Assembly: GCF_900111035.1 (NCBI RefSeq)
Contig: NZ_FOFU01000003.1
Location: 310,001-374,000, forward strand
DNA: 64,000 nucleotides
Origin: Treponema bryantii
Lineage (GTDB): Bacteria; Spirochaetota; Spirochaetia; Treponematales; Treponemataceae
Reading direction: 5' to 3'
Positions 61,801 to 64,000 of this stretch are shown here, in pieces. The notes beneath the pieces are model-generated. The model ran no database searches and had not been told where the DNA came from. It saw only the letters and a program-made list of their open reading frames with translations. The translations under genes were made by a program, and so were the position numbers. Every line of letters starts with the position of its first letter. Within the stretch, counting starts at the first letter, position 1.

Positions 61801-63351
61801 AGCTTTGGTTGTGGTCTCGACGCTGTAACTGCAGATCAGGTAGATGAAATCCTTCGTGCTAAGAGCCGCATGTATACTCTTATCAAGATTGATGAAGGAA
61901 GTAACCTCGGCGCGGTTCGTATTCGAATCCGTTCTCTTATTGCAGCTGTTAAAGAGCGTCGCCGCAATAAGGCTAAGCCTGTTATTAAGTCATCAGCTTA
62001 TAACCGTGTTATCTTCACAGAAGAAATGCGTAAGAACTATACAATCATTGGACCTCAGATGTCTCCAATTCACTTTAAGATTCTGGAGAAGGCTTTTTCT
62101 GCCTGCGGTTATAACTTTGTAGTTCTTGATGCTGTAGATCCTAAGGCTGTAGAAGCTGGTCTTAAGTATGTAAATAATGATGCATGTTATCCGTCTCTGC
62201 TTGTTGCCGGTCAGATGATTGCTGCTCTTGAAAGTGGAAAATATGATCTTGATAGAACTGCATTGATTATCACCCAGACTGGTGGTGGATGTCGTGCTAC
62301 AAACTATATTGGATTTATCCGCCGTGCATTGAATGACGCGGGCTGGGGACAAATTCCAGTTCTTTCTCTTTCTGCTCTTGGGCTTGAAAAGAATCCTGGC
62401 TTTAAGATTGATTTCCCTCTGATTGATAATCTTGTTAAGGCAATTATGGTGGGCGACGTATTTATGCGCGTACTTTACCGTACACGTCCTTACGAGGCAG
62501 TTCCGGGAAGTGCTAATCAGCTTTACGAAAAATGGAATGCGCGTGCAGAAGCTCTTTTCAGTAAGAGAGTTTCTAACCGTGCTTACAATAAACTGATGAA
62601 GGATATTATCCGCGACTTTGACAATCTGCCGCTCAAGCCTATTAAAAAGCCGCGCGTTGGTGTAGTAGGTGAGATTCTTGTTAAGTTCCACCCGACTGCA
62701 AACAACCAGATTGTTGAAACAATTGAACGTGAAGGCGCAGAGTGTGTAATGCCAGACCTTGCAGACTTCTTCTTCTATACTTTCTCTGATGATATTATCC
62801 GCCGTAGAGATTTGAAGTTCTCTCTTAAATCTGAAATTATTTCGAGACTGCTTGTTTGGGCACTTGATCTTTACAGAAAGAAGATGATTAAGTACCTCAA
62901 GAGAAGCCGCCGTTTCGAAGCTCCATCTTCAATTTACGATTTGATGAAGGGTGTTGATGATATCGTTCAGCTTGGAAACATGACAGGTGAGGGCTGGTTC
63001 CTTACTGCAGAAATGGTTGAGTTGATTCACGAGGGCGCACCAAGTATTGCCTGTGTTCAGCCGTTTGCATGTCTTCCAAACCACGTTACCGGAAAGGGTA
63101 TGATTAAGGAATTGCGTCGCCGCTTCCCTGAAGCAAACATTTCTGCAATCGATTATGACCCGGGTAGCTCTGAGGTTAACCAGTTGAACAGACTTAAACT
63201 TCTGCTTTCTAATGCACCGGTTGGAAATCATCCGGATGAAGTTGATAATAATATGATTCGTATGCCGGACGGTTCTCTCGTTAAAGCTGAGATTCGTCTT
63301 GCAGCGGGGGCAACCGATACTGATCCTGCCGGTGAAGCAATGAAGGCTTAA
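58831..63351 (+). CDS. 2-hydroxyacyl-CoA dehydratase activator fusion (BadF/BadG ATPase x2, DUF2229, HgdB-like)
   Basis: 1506 residues. Two ASKHA ATPase domains: about 8-265 (GIDVGSTTVKVAVLD, CAGGTGAFIDQM) and 340-600 (LGLDSGSTTTKACLIDKDG, ACSSGCGSFLDNF), whose cysteines can hold the intersubunit [4Fe-4S]. Then a Cys-rich stretch (RRCGKCQNNC, RCEKGAE), a DUF2229 domain (PRVLNMYENYPMWFTFF...ESVCYPGKISHGH), and a C-terminal HgdB/DUF2229-like part (VLAGRPYHLDPEINHGI; CVQPFACLPNHVTGKG). Family ATPases drive electrons to dehydratases; such fusions are widespread in anaerobes and their substrate is unknown. No dehydratase gene is adjacent. Confidence 0.88.
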   Translation: MYENTLLPIRLGIDVGSTTVKVAVLDDDDKLIYGDYQRHRADIRSTIIAVVNKALDFLVANVEGGESRTITAKVTGSGGLSVSQWLNIPFIQEVIAATTSVKKLIPQTDVVIELGGEDAKITYFRGGVEQRMNGTCAGGTGAFIDQMAALLETDASGLNELAKGMQQIYPIAARCGVFAKTDIQPLINEGARREDIAASIFQAVVSQTISGLACGKPIRGHVAFLGGPLHFLDQLRLRFVETLKLKDDEIIVPEDSQLFVASGCAFGAERKFGGEGQEVAQGFKFPTISEFRENLKNLVGAELSEVQRLEPLFKNQAELDEFEVRHSEQKAKRGELTKTHGPVFLGLDSGSTTTKACLIDKDGRIIWDFYAHNQGNPVELAVQVLKDLYAKLPEDVYIARAVSTGYGEALFQAALGVDSGEVETITHFRAANFFVPGVEFLLDIGGQDMKCLRMKDGAIVSIQLNEACSSGCGSFLDNFANTMGMDVKEFGKIALMAQKPVDLGSRCTVFMNSRVKQAQKEGASVADIAAGLSYSVIKNALFKVIKLRKASDIGEKVVVQGGTFFNDAILRAFEKIAGVHVYRPDVAGLMGAYGSALIAYDQWQDLMAPKPGEPEGTVHDVRSHIATLKQLENFHVELDLRRCGKCQNNCLLTINTFSTGDEKRTFITGNRCEKGAEIEGEVIDASNKKNTDLDGDDAGPLPNLFEWKYKRLFNYVPRKPEDAPMGDVGIPRVLNMYENYPMWFTFFNELGFRVILSQRSSRTVYEKGLETIPSESVCYPGKISHGHVVSLLQRGIKFIFYPCAPYEYQEDPGAGNHYNCPIVTSYPEVLRNNVDELRQDPTVTYMDPFLPIYDKAALAERLCEEMLPKFPKLTRDAILDAVDKAWKEQEKFREEVRQKGEEALEEIITKGGSGIVLAGRPYHLDPEINHGIPEMINGLGLAVLTEDSVAHLGNIERPLRIIDQWVYHNRLYRAAQFVSEMPSLELVQLTSFGCGLDAVTADQVDEILRAKSRMYTLIKIDEGSNLGAVRIRIRSLIAAVKERRRNKAKPVIKSSAYNRVIFTEEMRKNYTIIGPQMSPIHFKILEKAFSACGYNFVVLDAVDPKAVEAGLKYVNNDACYPSLLVAGQMIAALESGKYDLDRTALIITQTGGGCRATNYIGFIRRALNDAGWGQIPVLSLSALGLEKNPGFKIDFPLIDNLVKAIMVGDVFMRVLYRTRPYEAVPGSANQLYEKWNARAEALFSKRVSNRAYNKLMKDIIRDFDNLPLKPIKKPRVGVVGEILVKFHPTANNQIVETIEREGAECVMPDLADFFFYTFSDDIIRRRDLKFSLKSEIISRLLVWALDLYRKKMIKYLKRSRRFEAPSSIYDLMKGVDDIVQLGNMTGEGWFLTAEMVELIHEGAPSIACVQPFACLPNHVTGKGMIKELRRRFPEANISAIDYDPGSSEVNQLNRLKLLLSNAPVGNHPDEVDNNMIRMPDGSLVKAEIRLAAGATDTDPAGEAMKA

Positions 63352-63376
63352 CCGGCCTGGTGAGGGGGAGGAAAAA

Positions 63377-64000
63377 TTGAAAAAACTACTTTGTCTGATT
63401 ACGGCTATCTGTCTTGTGGTTCCGTTTTTTGCGGATTATAACAGGCTTGGTATTCCAGATTCTTCAGAAATCCGAAAGGGACTTGAAGAACGCTGGTTTA
63501 CCGCCCCTTTAAGTGAGGTTCGTGCTAATCAGCCGGAAATCCGTGCTAATAATAACGGCCAGAAATTTCAGATTCGTCTGGAAGAAAGTGAGACAACGTT
63601 TAATGTTTTTGTTTCCCCTCGAGCACTTATCAAAGTCAATGTATATTCTGATAAAGGAATGTATACCGAGGAACAGGAGCTTTACCCTGGAGATGTTGCT
63701 GGAAGCTGGGTACTTATCCGCGACAAAAGAACCGGAAAGCCGCTGCGTATCCGTTACTATTTTGTAAAAAACAGTGAAGTATTCATTCAGTTTACTCCTC
63801 AGGGAAAAATTGCCCTTGCAGATTTAGTAATTTTTGGTAATTACGCTGCTCGCGGTGTTCCTACAGGAATGTCATTTGAAAAATTCTACACAGCATCTTT
63901 TGAAGATGTGATGACAATAACAGAAACAAAACTTCCATGGAATTATGTTTTAGTTGATCCTCAGGTATATCACAGCATGAAACAGATGTGCGCTGTAATC
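63377..64000 (+). CDS. Secreted protein, 5' part only (runs off the window)
   Basis: Open frame from TTG 63377 to the window end (208 codons), with GGGGGAGGA as ribosome binding site. Signal peptide (KKLLCLITAICLVVPFFAD), then EIRKGLEERWFTAPLSEVRA and a beta-rich region (VYSDKGMYTEEQELYPGD, GSWVLIRDKRTGKPLRIRYYF). No family recognised. It starts 25 bp after the CoA-activator gene and is likely in its operon. Confidence 0.75.
   Translation, partial: MKKLLCLITAICLVVPFFADYNRLGIPDSSEIRKGLEERWFTAPLSEVRANQPEIRANNNGQKFQIRLEESETTFNVFVSPRALIKVNVYSDKGMYTEEQELYPGDVAGSWVLIRDKRTGKPLRIRYYFVKNSEVFIQFTPQGKIALADLVIFGNYAARGVPTGMSFEKFYTASFEDVMTITETKLPWNYVLVDPQVYHSMKQMCAVI

Overview
The window fits a host-associated Treponema-type spirochaete. 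It is AT-rich and Gram-negative in character: SecDF, lipoproteins with loose lipoboxes, a signal-peptide beta-barrel outer-membrane protein, a secretin, and a long acidic TPR protein that resembles the spirochaetal flagellar-collar protein FlcA. DUF2259 and DUF4954 proteins point the same way. I saw no rRNA, tRNA, CRISPR array or intact mobile element; the only mobile-element trace is an internally deleted resolvase.

Layout. 1-8.1 kb: housekeeping genes (yajC-secD-secF, ispH, ndk, gpsA, ffh). 8.1-18.6 kb: envelope and unknown genes (CBM48-like periplasmic protein, FlcA-like TPR protein, dolichol/phytol-kinase-like protein, 7-TM protein, DUF2259, lamin-tail-like protein, U32 peptidase). 18.6-28.4 kb: ssb, a large unknown spirochaetal-type gene, a PadR-HAAS-DUF4097 stress-type operon, a zincin, hisC, a metallophosphoesterase, a SUMF1-fold protein and corA. 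28.7-44.5 kb: one unbroken plus-strand run of twelve genes without a gap above 30 bp, starting with a reduced type II secretion set (gspD, E, F, G plus three small or single-TM proteins), then two lipoproteins, a C11 (clostripain-type) peptidase lipoprotein, a 1946-residue RHS/YD-repeat protein, and a periplasmic protein with an NADase-type glycan-binding domain, closed by a terminator. 44.6-52.1 kb: G3E zinc-chaperone-type GTPase, LacI-sensor/GGDEF protein with pyridoxal kinase, two unknowns, the resolvase remnant. 52.4-64 kb: a strongly expressed porin-like protein, a catalytically dead M16 protein, DUF4954, a 1506-residue CoA-dehydratase-activator fusion, and a gene running off the end.

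Most interesting: (1) the secretion/RHS/protease operon, which reads as a dedicated secretion machine with its own cargo; (2) a roughly 55-bp upstream element shared, with exact 23-bp internal spacing, between ssb and this operon; (3) at least eight genes whose -10 box sits 6-9 bp before the ATG with no Shine-Dalgarno, i.e. probable leaderless mRNAs; (4) a possible mutually exclusive RNA structure upstream of corA; (5) the RHS tip with an H...GC motif reminiscent of L,D-transpeptidases beside a candidate periplasmic immunity partner. Functional statements rest on reading motifs by eye; no searches were run.
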